A stretch of 6,112 nucleotides of DNA from Bacillota bacterium (GCA_012512605.1 JAAZDX010000098.1:1-6112), one strand, 5' to 3'. Counted from the first letter of the stretch, positions 1-5,554 are shown. Notes: a model not told the origin generated them from the sequence alone. Translations and numbers: made by a program.

Positions 1-147
1 ATCATACTTTAACATATAAACCATATAGTCCAGATCAATAAAAGGATCGTTAATCCCCACGATCTCTACCTGCGGATTTTCCACCGCGGCACGGAAGACC
101 AGTCTGCCAATGCGACCAAACCCGTTGATTCCCACTTTTACCGACAT
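1..147 (-). CDS. gap: Glyceraldehyde-3-phosphate dehydrogenase, N-terminal 49 residues (partial)
   Basis: The protein begins MSVKVGINGFGRIGRLVFRA and the frame stays open to the left edge, so only the start of the NAD-binding Rossmann domain is present. GINGFGRIGR (residues 6-15) is the signature dinucleotide-binding loop of phosphorylating GAPDH, and N33-D34 sits where family members contact the adenosine part of NAD. The family oxidises glyceraldehyde-3-phosphate to 1,3-bisphosphoglycerate in the cytosol, in glycolysis or in reverse for gluconeogenesis. The catalytic Cys and His lie outside the window. The ATG start is set by GAAGGAGGT at 155-163, 7 nt upstream. The stretch NDPFIDLDYMVYMLKYD resembles the eukaryotic/proteobacterial-type GAPDH more than the INDLTD form I associate with many Firmicutes; this comparison is from memory. 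Upstream are a likely promoter and two palindromes. The gene is probably transcribed separately from the acyl-CoA synthetase gene, 204 bp upstream on the same strand. Confidence 0.95.
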   Translation of the reverse strand, partial: MSVKVGINGFGRIGRLVFRAAVENPQVEIVGINDPFIDLDYMVYMLKYD

Positions 148-187
148 AATATGTACCTCCTTCAAAATTTGAATTAAACGGTAAGGA

Positions 188-207
188 ACGGCTGTGTACA
201 CAGCCGT
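188..207. promoter_or_regulatory. Perfect 20-bp palindrome in the gap leader (operator or 5' mRNA hairpin)
   Basis: ACGGCTGTGTACACAGCCGT equals its own reverse complement over all 20 bases. It lies about +14 to +34 from the predicted gap start site and about 40 nt upstream of the gap ATG. As DNA it is well placed for a repressor that blocks RNA polymerase. As RNA it folds into an 8-bp GC-rich stem with a GUAC loop. No U-tract follows, so it is not an intrinsic terminator. It does not resemble the direct-repeat CggR operator of Bacillus gapA. The binding protein is unknown. Confidence 0.7.
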
Positions 208-227
208 CCTGAATACCTTTACACATA

Positions 228-256
228 ATTGTATAAAAGATCGTTATAATCTGCAA
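228..256 (-). promoter_or_regulatory. Probable housekeeping promoter of gap
   Basis: On the minus strand, TTGCAG (251-256) and TACAAT (228-233) are separated by 17 bp. The -10 matches the TATAAT consensus at 5 of 6 positions, but the -35 only at TTG. Transcription would start near 221, giving a leader of about 74 nt that contains the 188-207 palindrome and the Shine-Dalgarno. The region is AT-rich, so alternative -10 hexamers exist (for example TATAAC at 243-248). Confidence 0.5.
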
Positions 257-283
257 CAATTTAAAAGAAACACAAAGGAATTT

Positions 284-297
284 TTAACAATTGTTAA
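284..297. promoter_or_regulatory. Perfect 14-bp palindrome upstream of the gap promoter
   Basis: TTAACAATTGTTAA is perfectly self-complementary and centred about 70 bp upstream of the predicted gap start site, a typical activator position. Its halves TTAACAA and TTGTTAA match the arms of the clostridial Rex consensus as I recall it (TTGTTAA, 4 bp, TTAACAA), but the arms are in the opposite order without a spacer, so it is not a normal Rex box. AT-rich palindromes of this length can also arise by chance. Confidence 0.35.
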
Positions 298-313
298 TAT
301 TAGGTTCCACCAT

Positions 314-349
314 TTCTGGCCAGTGGTTGCTCGTTAATTGTGGCCAAAA
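314..349 (-). terminator. Inverted repeat just after the acyl-CoA synthetase stop (weak terminator or 3'-end hairpin)
   Basis: TGGCCA at 341-346 and TGGCCA at 317-322 can pair across an 18-nt loop. In the minus-strand RNA the stem extends through one G-U and two A-U pairs to 9 bp. It begins 2 nt after the synthetase stop codon. No U-run follows the stem, so a classical Rho-independent terminator is not supported; RNA 3'-end protection or chance are alternatives. Confidence 0.3.
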
Positions 350-351
350 GA

Positions 352-2007
352 TTACTTCCCTTGGTGTTCCTCCCGGATCTCGACCCGCCGGATCTTCCCA
401 CTGATCGTCTTCGGTAGCTCCGAACGGAACTCGATCACCCGCGGGTATTTGTAGGGTGCCGTCACCTGCTTAACATGGTCTTGCAGTTCTTTGGCCAACT
501 GGTCGCTGGCTGTATAACCCGGGGCTAGGACCACCGTAGCCTTGACCACTTGTCCACGATCCGGATCGGGAACGCCGGTCACCGCACATTCCAAAACCGC
601 CGGGTGTTCCATGAGGGCGCTCTCCACCTCAAAGGGGCCGCTCCGGTAACCGGAACTTTTAATTACATCATCCACCCGACCGACAAACCAATAGTAGCCG
701 TCTTCATCACGCCAAGCAGTATCCCCGGTGTAATAGAGTCCATCATGCCAAACCGCCTGTGTTTTTTCGGGATCCCGGTAATACCCGGCAAAGAAACCCA
801 GCGGTTTCTGACGGTCGGTCCGGATCACGATCTGCCCGACCTCACCAACTTCACAAACATTTCCCCCGTCGTCGATGAGCTCGATCTCATAACCGGGCGA
901 AGGTTTACCCATCGAGCCCGGTTTCGGCTCCATCCACGGGTAAGTGGCGATCGCCACCGTCAACTCAGTCTGCCCATATCCTTCACGAAGTTCAAGACCG
1001 GTCATCTTTAAGAACTGGTGGTAAACCTCGGGGTTCAACGGTTCCCCTGCCACCACACAGTATTCTAAACTGGACAAGTCATAACCGCTGAGGTCCTCTT
1101 TGATCAGATAACGGTAGACCGTAGGGGGAGCACAAAAGGTCGTAACCTTATATTTCTCCATTACCTTTAATAAATCTTGGGCGCAAAAACGGTCAAAATC
1201 ATAAACAAAAACGGCGCTTCCGGCCATCCATTGCCCATAGATCTTACCCCAGACTGCCTTCGCCCAGCCGGTCTCGGCCACAGTCAGATGCAACCCACCA
1301 TCCTTTACCCGCTGCCAATACTTGGCGGTAATCACATGCCCTAACGGATATTGGAAATTATGGGCCACCATCTTCGGGTGACCGGTCGTACCGGAAGTAA
1401 AATAAAGCAGGGAGATATCCTCCGGCGTCACTTTTTCCTCCGCCGTCCGCGGAAAGACCGGTGCGGAAGCGGCCACTTCCTGGGCAAAATTAAGCCAACC
1501 CGGCCGCGTTTCTTCCCCGTTCACCAAGACTTTCAGCTGGAGGCTGGGGGAAGCCGGTGCGGCCTCCTCAATATGCGCGATTACTTGGGGGTCAGCCACG
1601 GAGATAATCATCTTCACCTCCGCCGCTTGGTTCCGGTAGATAATGTCCTGCGCCGTTAAAAGGTGGGTCGCCGGAACCGCGGTCGCACCCACTTTATGGA
1701 GGCCCAGGAGGGCAAACCAGAATTCATAACGCCGTTTTAAGATCAACATCACCCGGTCGCCTTTTTTGATTCCCACCCGTTTTAAAAACCCGGCGACCCG
1801 GTCACTATACTCTTTCACCTCTCTGAAGCGGATGACCTTGCTTTCTCCTTTTTCATCACACCAGACCAGCGCCACCCGGTCCGGGGTCTCCGCTGCGATC
1901 CGGTCAACCACATCATAGGCAAAGTTAAAATCCTCCGGCGCTTCCAGCTTAAACTGGTCCCTAAACTCTTCGTAAGACTGATACTCACCCGTTCCGAATT
2001 CCCTCAT
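352..2007 (-). CDS. Acyl-CoA synthetase, medium-chain (MACS/ACSM-like), AMP-forming
   Basis: This 551-residue ANL-superfamily enzyme should activate a short- or medium-chain, possibly branched or aromatic, carboxylate to acyl-AMP and then acyl-CoA in the cytosol. Visible motifs are the ATP P-loop YFTSGTTGHPK (202-212), YGQTE (344-348), YTGD (426-429), the hinge and acceptor region GRVDD...GYRSGPFEVE (443-461) and the C-terminal PKTISGK with adenylation lysine K538. The GYRxGPFEVE signature favours the MACS/ACSM group over acetyl-CoA synthetase. The usual Ile in that signature is Ser456 here. The frame is open back to a TTG at 2070 directly after a stop codon, but that TTG has no Shine-Dalgarno. 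I chose ATG 2007 because AGGTGAT lies 6 nt upstream and the resulting N-terminus has the short lead-in to the YEEF...NFAYDVVDRIA block typical of the family. ATG 2034 is less likely. It lies downstream of an XRE-cupin regulator that probably controls it. The substrate cannot be read from sequence. Confidence 0.93.
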   Translation of the reverse strand: MREFGTGEYQSYEEFRDQFKLEAPEDFNFAYDVVDRIAAETPDRVALVWCDEKGESKVIRFREVKEYSDRVAGFLKRVGIKKGDRVMLILKRRYEFWFALLGLHKVGATAVPATHLLTAQDIIYRNQAAEVKMIISVADPQVIAHIEEAAPASPSLQLKVLVNGEETRPGWLNFAQEVAASAPVFPRTAEEKVTPEDISLLYFTSGTTGHPKMVAHNFQYPLGHVITAKYWQRVKDGGLHLTVAETGWAKAVWGKIYGQWMAGSAVFVYDFDRFCAQDLLKVMEKYKVTTFCAPPTVYRYLIKEDLSGYDLSSLEYCVVAGEPLNPEVYHQFLKMTGLELREGYGQTELTVAIATYPWMEPKPGSMGKPSPGYEIELIDDGGNVCEVGEVGQIVIRTDRQKPLGFFAGYYRDPEKTQAVWHDGLYYTGDTAWRDEDGYYWFVGRVDDVIKSSGYRSGPFEVESALMEHPAVLECAVTGVPDPDRGQVVKATVVLAPGYTASDQLAKELQDHVKQVTAPYKYPRVIEFRSELPKTISGKIRRVEIREEHQGK

Positions 2008-2013
2008 TCCGCA

Positions 2014-2020
2014 ATCACCT
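2014..2020 (-). promoter_or_regulatory. Shine-Dalgarno deciding the acyl-CoA synthetase start
   Basis: AGGTGAT on the minus strand pairs over 7 nt with the 16S rRNA 3' end and lies 6 nt before ATG 2007. Neither upstream candidate (ATG 2034, TTG 2070) has a comparable site. Confidence 0.55.
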
Positions 2021-2050
2021 GCACTTCTCTTCATTTCTATTATTGGTTTA

Positions 2051-2089
2051 TTATTTTGGGTATAACTCAATCAAGCATATAAAAGTCAA
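2051..2089 (-). CDS. Possible 12-codon leader ORF upstream of the acyl-CoA synthetase
   Basis: A TTG at 2089 opens a frame reading MTFICLIELYPK and then TAA. It is preceded by GAGGAGGAG (2094-2102), whose GGAGG core is 6 nt from the TTG, the strongest ribosome-binding signal between the two genes. It begins 45 nt after the XRE-cupin stop and ends 43 nt before the preferred synthetase start, in the frame one base off from the synthetase. It may be a leader peptide that couples translation, the relic of an older synthetase start, or a chance frame. The peptide shows no run of one amino acid that would indicate classical attenuation. Confidence 0.25.
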   Translation of the reverse strand: MTFICLIELYPK

Positions 2090-2134
2090 CCGGCTCCTCC
2101 TCAAGCCAAAGTTCCCCCGCTGGCACACCAAAGC

Positions 2135-2689
2135 TTAAATAATCACCGCTAAAAATTGGGCCGGTTCCCCGTTTAGGGCCTTCATCCCGTGCTCAATCCC
2201 GGAATCAAAGTAGATCGAATCGCCCGGATACAACACCACTTCATAACCGTCGATCATGACCTTTAAGGTCCCGGAGAGGACATAATTGAACTCCTGCCCC
2301 GGATGGCTATTGAGTTCAATGCTCTGCTGGTCGGGTTTGGGTTCGACCAGGACAAGAAACGGTTCGGCCTTTTTATGGATATAATTAAAGGCCAGACTCT
2401 GGTACTTATATGCTTTCCTTCTTTCGACCGAAACCCCCCGTCCTTTCCGGGTGATAGCGTAATTCCGCAGACGGGGCTCTTCTCCGGTCAGGAGTGCACT
2501 AAGTTCTAGATTAAACTTACGCGCAATCCGGTACAAGACCCCCACCGGAATATCCTCCTCGCCCTTTTCGTAGTTTAAATAAAGGTCGGGCGTAATCTCA
2601 AGCTCCGCCGCCATTTGTTCCGGGGTCACTCCTTCGATCTCCCGGATTTCTTTAATGCGGGCGGCCAATTGTCTAATCTCCTCTCCCAT
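2135..2689 (-). CDS. XRE-family transcriptional regulator with C-terminal cupin domain
   Basis: This 184-residue protein joins an N-terminal XRE helix-turn-helix (about residues 5-68; VTPEQMAAELEITPDLYLNYE is the recognition-helix region) to a C-terminal cupin_2 barrel (about 115-183). Cupin motif 1 includes H129, E133 and G140 (HPGQEFNYVLSG). Motif 2 is GDSIYFDSGIEHGM (156-169) with H167. H129, E133 and H167 could bind a metal, while one of the usual motif 1 histidines is absent. The family consists of cytosolic DNA-binding regulators whose cupin domain senses a small molecule. ATG 2689 has AAAGGAG 8 nt upstream. The next gene on the strand is an acyl-CoA synthetase, and XRE-cupin/AMP-ligase pairs recur in clostridia and archaea as far as I recall, so this protein probably regulates the synthetase in response to a carboxylate, its CoA ester or a related metabolite (inference). 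It could also autoregulate through the inverted repeat at 2729-2757. Confidence 0.93.
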   Translation of the reverse strand: MGEEIRQLAARIKEIREIEGVTPEQMAAELEITPDLYLNYEKGEEDIPVGVLYRIARKFNLELSALLTGEEPRLRNYAITRKGRGVSVERRKAYKYQSLAFNYIHKKAEPFLVLVEPKPDQQSIELNSHPGQEFNYVLSGTLKVMIDGYEVVLYPGDSIYFDSGIEHGMKALNGEPAQFLAVII

Positions 2690-2728
2690 TTCCGTCGCTC
2701 CTTTCTAACTTCTATACTTTCCCGGGTC

Positions 2729-2757
2729 TTGCCACCAGAAAAAGATGACCGGTGCAA
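2729..2757. repeat. Imperfect inverted repeat between recQ and the XRE-cupin gene (candidate operator)
   Basis: Arms TTGCCACCAG and CCGGTGCAA flank a 10-nt AT-rich centre. In the minus-strand RNA this gives a 9-bp stem (one G-U pair, one bulged base). The T-run lies in the loop rather than after the stem, so it is not an intrinsic terminator. Its place 40 nt upstream of the regulator's start codon fits an autoregulatory operator, but no clear promoter is visible beside it: the only nearby hexamer, TATAGA at 2711-2716, has a poor -35 and would leave almost no leader. Confidence 0.35.
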
Positions 2758-2767
2758 TCCGCCAGGA

Positions 2768-4540
2768 TTATTCCTGCTTTTCATCCTGGATGGCTTGTAA
2801 AAAAGCGGCTCCGTATAATTCCAGCTTCTTGCGGCCAACCCCCTTCACCGTCAGCAATTCTTCCGCATTAGCCGGTCTCCGCTTCGCCATTTCCCGGAGG
2901 GTGCTGTCGTTAAAAATGATATAAGGCGCAACCGCTTCCTGGGCGGCGATGGTCTTTCGTAAGCTGCGCAAGCGTTCAAAGAGGGGATCGTGATCCGGTG
3001 TTTCTGCCGTCACCAGCTCTTTTTTCCCCCAGACGGGATGATTCTCCTTCAAGACCGCTAGCGCCTTCGGGCGTAATTTGACCACCGGATACTGTCCGCC
3101 GCTGACAGCAAGGTAATCCTCGGCAATCAATTGGTTGATTAACTCTTTAATCTCTTCCAAGGTTCGTTCTTTCATAATACCATAGGTGGTAAGGTGGTTA
3201 AAACCCAGACTCCTAATCCTTTGGTTTGCCGACCCCTTTAGAACCCCGGCAACCAAGTTCACACCATAGGCCCCTTGCATACGCACAAGGCAGGAAAAGA
3301 CCTTTTTGGCATCTTCGGTGATCTCCACTTGAACCCAGCGGGGATCACAATTACTGCAGCGTCCGCAGTGGTCGGGCCCTTCTTCCTCACCAAAATAGGC
3401 CAGGATAAACCGGCGAAGGCACTGGGTAGTATGGGCAAAATCCACCATGGTTTGGAGCTTCTCCAGCTCCGCTTTTTTCCGGGCGGGCGCGTAAACGGTC
3501 TGCCCGATCAAGTATTTTTGGATGATAATGTCCTGGGGGCTGAAGAGCAGGATACACTCGCTCGGTTCCCCGTCTCGTCCGGCCCGCCCGGCTTCCTGGT
3601 AGTAGGCCTCCATATTCTTAGGCAAATTATAATGGACCACATAACGGATGTTCGACTTATCAATCCCCATCCCAAAAGCGTTGGTCGCAACCATCACCTG
3701 GAGATCGTCGTTGATGAATTCTTCCTGGACGGCTTTGCGCTCCTTCTCTCTTAAGCCCGCATGGTAGCGGCCGACGGCATACCCTTCTTGGTGCAAAAGC
3801 GCATAGATCTTATCCACCTCTTTGCGGGTTGCCGCGTAAATAATCCCGGCTTCCTGGCGGTTCTGGGCTAGATATGATAAGAGAAAATCCTTTTTTTTAA
3901 CCCGCCGGTAGACCTTGAAGTACAGATTGCTCCGGTCGAAGCCAGTCACAAAGACGTTGGCCGCTCTAAGCGCCAGTAACCGAAGGATGTCCTCCTGCAC
4001 TTCTTCCGTGGCGGTGGCTGTAAAGGCGGCGACCACCGGCCGCCGGGCTAATTTTTGGACAAAAGCAGCGATCCGCCGGTAGCTGGGGCGAAAATCATGG
4101 CCCCACTGGGAGACGCAATGGGCTTCATCGATGGCCATAAAAGAGACCCTTAGCCCCCGGATCATTTCCAGAAAAGCCGCCGCCCCCAAGCGCTCAGGAG
4201 CAATGTACAAAATTTTATACGCCCCTTCTGCGGTTTGCTTGATGCGCCGTTCCACTTCCCCGGGGCTTAATGAACTATTGATAAAAGACGCCGAAATTCC
4301 TAAATTCTGCAGCGTATCCACTTGATCCTTCATTAAAGAGATCAAAGGAGAGATGACCAGGGTAACCCCGTCAAACAACAAAGCTGGAATCTGAAAACAG
4401 ATGGATTTCCCGGCCCCGGTCGGCATGATCGCCAACGTATCCTGGCCTTGGAGAATACTGGTGATCACCCGGGCTTGTCCCGGTCGAAACCGGGGATACC
4501 CGTAATACTTCTGTAGCAGTTCTTCCGCTTGGGCCAGAAT
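2768..4540 (-). CDS. recQ: ATP-dependent DNA helicase RecQ (probable AUU start)
   Basis: This is a full-length superfamily 2, 3'-to-5' DNA helicase for recombinational repair and replication-fork processing. Counting from the preferred start, it has 590 residues: motif 0 FRPGQ (18-22), Walker A MPTGAGKS (39-46), DEAH (138-141), the aromatic-rich loop CVSQWGHDFRP (142-152), TATAT (174-178) and motif VI QEAGRAGRDG (315-324). A Zn-binding set of four cysteines (374, 392, 395, 398) leads into the winged-helix RQC domain, and an HRDC domain covers about 516-588 (PYIIFND, VKGVGRKKLELYG). The frame is open to TTG 4585, but that codon has no Shine-Dalgarno, and the first ATG lies inside Walker A. ATT 4540 has GGAGGTG exactly 6 nt upstream and gives an N-terminus that aligns end to end with Bacillus RecQ as I recall it. 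GTG 4549 lies inside the Shine-Dalgarno. Function is certain; the start codon is an inference. It is divergent from the PHP gene and 78 bp upstream of the XRE-cupin gene. Confidence 0.95.
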   Translation of the reverse strand: MLAQAEELLQKYYGYPRFRPGQARVITSILQGQDTLAIMPTGAGKSICFQIPALLFDGVTLVISPLISLMKDQVDTLQNLGISASFINSSLSPGEVERRIKQTAEGAYKILYIAPERLGAAAFLEMIRGLRVSFMAIDEAHCVSQWGHDFRPSYRRIAAFVQKLARRPVVAAFTATATEEVQEDILRLLALRAANVFVTGFDRSNLYFKVYRRVKKKDFLLSYLAQNRQEAGIIYAATRKEVDKIYALLHQEGYAVGRYHAGLREKERKAVQEEFINDDLQVMVATNAFGMGIDKSNIRYVVHYNLPKNMEAYYQEAGRAGRDGEPSECILLFSPQDIIIQKYLIGQTVYAPARKKAELEKLQTMVDFAHTTQCLRRFILAYFGEEEGPDHCGRCSNCDPRWVQVEITEDAKKVFSCLVRMQGAYGVNLVAGVLKGSANQRIRSLGFNHLTTYGIMKERTLEEIKELINQLIAEDYLAVSGGQYPVVKLRPKALAVLKENHPVWGKKELVTAETPDHDPLFERLRSLRKTIAAQEAVAPYIIFNDSTLREMAKRRPANAEELLTVKGVGRKKLELYGAAFLQAIQDEKQE

Positions 4541-4553
4541 GGCTCCCACCTCC
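4538..4553 (-). promoter_or_regulatory. Ribosome-binding site with apparent AUU start codon of recQ
   Basis: On the minus strand, GGAGGTG (4547-4553), the six bases GGAGCC and then ATT make an ideal initiation layout except for the start codon. The next codon is CTG (4535-4537), a less well spaced alternative. Known AUU starts such as infC make an AUU codon possible, while a base-call error changing ATG to ATT would explain the layout equally well. Confidence 0.5.
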
Positions 4554-4558
4554 GGTTC

Positions 4559-4585
4559 TGTATAGCAAAAGCAATTTCTTGACAA
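4559..4585 (-). promoter_or_regulatory. Possible extended -10 promoter of recQ
   Basis: The minus strand reads TTGTCA (4580-4585), a 15-bp spacer, then TATACA (4559-4564) preceded by TGC, an extended -10. The spacer is short, and the start site would fall at or next to the recQ Shine-Dalgarno, leaving almost no leader, so this is tentative. An alternative -10, TATAAA at 4600-4605, has only a weak -35 (TTGGCC at 4625-4630, 19 bp away). Confidence 0.3.
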
Positions 4586-4607
4586 ATAAAGCCACGCAGT
4601 TTATATT
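4579..4607 (+). promoter_or_regulatory. Strong housekeeping (sigma-A type) promoter of the PHP gene
   Basis: TTGACA (4579-4584) matches the -35 consensus perfectly. After a 17-bp spacer comes TATATT (4602-4607), 5 of 6 matches to the -10. Transcription should start near 4614, giving a leader of about 90 nt. The leader shows no clear stem-loop or riboswitch-like structure to my eye. Confidence 0.8.
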
Positions 4608-4702
4608 TGATCAGAGATTAATCGGGCCAAAGAACAATTTTCCATGGTTCACGGATAAATGAAATCATCCCGCAATTCGAGAAAACGCAAAGGAGCAATA
4701 AG

Positions 4703-5554
4703 ATGGCGATCGATCTACACCTTCATACCCATGCTTCCGACGGAACGCTCTCCCCCCGGGACCTCCTTACCGAAGCCGCCAAGCTTGGCCTGGCTGCTGT
4801 GGCCATCACCGACCATGACACCACCACTGCCCTCGCCGCGGGCACGGCCGTTGCCGCCGAGTTGGGTTTAGCCTTCATCCCCGGAGTGGAACTTTCGGCC
4901 AGTTACACGCCAGACGTTAGCCTTCATATTCTAGGCTACGGGATTGACCCCGCCCACCCCGGACTCGGGAGAATCCTGGCTACAAACGAGAAAGCCTGGG
5001 ACCAAAGTGAAGAAGACTCCATCGCCGCCCTGGAAAAAATGGCAATTACAATCGACCGGACCCGTTACAACTACTGGAAAGCCCACCCGGAAGCGGGGGG
5101 TTGGCCCATGTACAACACCCTGAAGGAGATGGGCCTAGTCCGTGATGTTAATGAATATTTCGGTAAATATTTTGGGGTGGGACGACCGGCCTACATCACC
5201 ATTACCTTCGCGCCGCCGGAAGCGGTGATTCAGACGATCAAAGCGGCCGGCGGTGTCCCGGTCTTAGCCCACCCCGGTCTGTACGTGGAAGATAACATTA
5301 AGTTAATGACCAGACCCTCATTCCAGCAAACCCTTCTCCGCTGGGGCCTCGAAGGCCTGGAGGCGATCACCAGTTACCATTCCCCGGAGGAGACCGCTTT
5401 TTACCTCGACTTTTGTCAAAAGCACGGCCTTTTAGTCACGGGCGGTTCCGACTATCACGGCAACTTTGCTGGCCGCCACCTGGGATCCCCCGTGGTCGAC
5501 GACGCCTATCTTCCCCCTTTGTTAGAGGCGATTGCCCGCCGTCGGCAGGGATAA
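4703..5554 (+). CDS. PHP-domain phosphoesterase, TrpH/YciV (RNase AM) type
   Basis: This 283-residue cytosolic protein has the complete metal-ligand set of the PHP family: HLHTHASDG (H6, H8, D13), ITDHDT (H38), PGVELS (E63), HILGY (H75), AHPG (H190), SYHSPEE (H226) and GSDYHG (D250, H252). These residues bind a trinuclear metal centre that hydrolyses phosphoesters. Characterised relatives of this type (E. coli YciV/RNase AM and the Chromobacterium homologue) remove 5' nucleotides from RNA and 3',5'-nucleotide bisphosphates. The segment between the third and fourth motif groups (about 96-160), with YNYWKAHPEAGGW, is longer and different from YciV and probably shapes substrate choice, so the exact substrate is uncertain. 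ATG 4703 is chosen because AGGAG ends 7 nt upstream and the metal-binding motif starts at residue 6. A strong promoter lies 96-124 bp upstream. The 3' end overlaps coaW on the other strand. Family assignment is firm; the biological role is inferred. Confidence 0.93.
   Translation: MAIDLHLHTHASDGTLSPRDLLTEAAKLGLAAVAITDHDTTTALAAGTAVAAELGLAFIPGVELSASYTPDVSLHILGYGIDPAHPGLGRILATNEKAWDQSEEDSIAALEKMAITIDRTRYNYWKAHPEAGGWPMYNTLKEMGLVRDVNEYFGKYFGVGRPAYITITFAPPEAVIQTIKAAGGVPVLAHPGLYVEDNIKLMTRPSFQQTLLRWGLEGLEAITSYHSPEETAFYLDFCQKHGLLVTGGSDYHGNFAGRHLGSPVVDDAYLPPLLEAIARRRQG

Noticed and set aside
161..173. Small palindrome TTCAAAATTTGAA beside the gap Shine-Dalgarno
   Set aside because: Short, AT-only apart from the ends and likely by chance; the hairpin would be too weak to mask the ribosome-binding site convincingly.
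550..1011. Plus-strand 153-codon open frame opposite the acyl-CoA synthetase
   Set aside because: The minus-strand protein has continuous ANL motifs; this frame has no Shine-Dalgarno or recognisable domain and is an antisense shadow.
2059..2089. Possible promoter TTGACT ... TATACC for the synthetase alone
   Set aside because: The spacer is 19 bp and the -10 matches at only 4 of 6 positions; the TTGACT is also explained as the start of the short leader frame.
2690..2767. Intrinsic terminator after recQ
   Set aside because: The only stem has its T-run in the loop and no T-run after it, so recQ readthrough into the regulator is at least as likely.
2626..2838. Minus-strand 70-codon frame spanning the recQ/XRE-cupin junction
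   Set aside because: It overlaps the ends of two well-supported genes in another frame and has no ribosome-binding site or recognisable motif.
3275..3754. Plus-strand 159-codon open frame opposite recQ
   Set aside because: Shadow of the conserved helicase and RQC coding sequence; no independent support.
4659..4871. Plus-strand frame starting at ATG 4659, overlapping the PHP gene start
   Set aside because: No Shine-Dalgarno precedes it, its Pro/Ser/Arg-rich translation is typical of an out-of-frame reading, and the PHP frame is clearly coding there.
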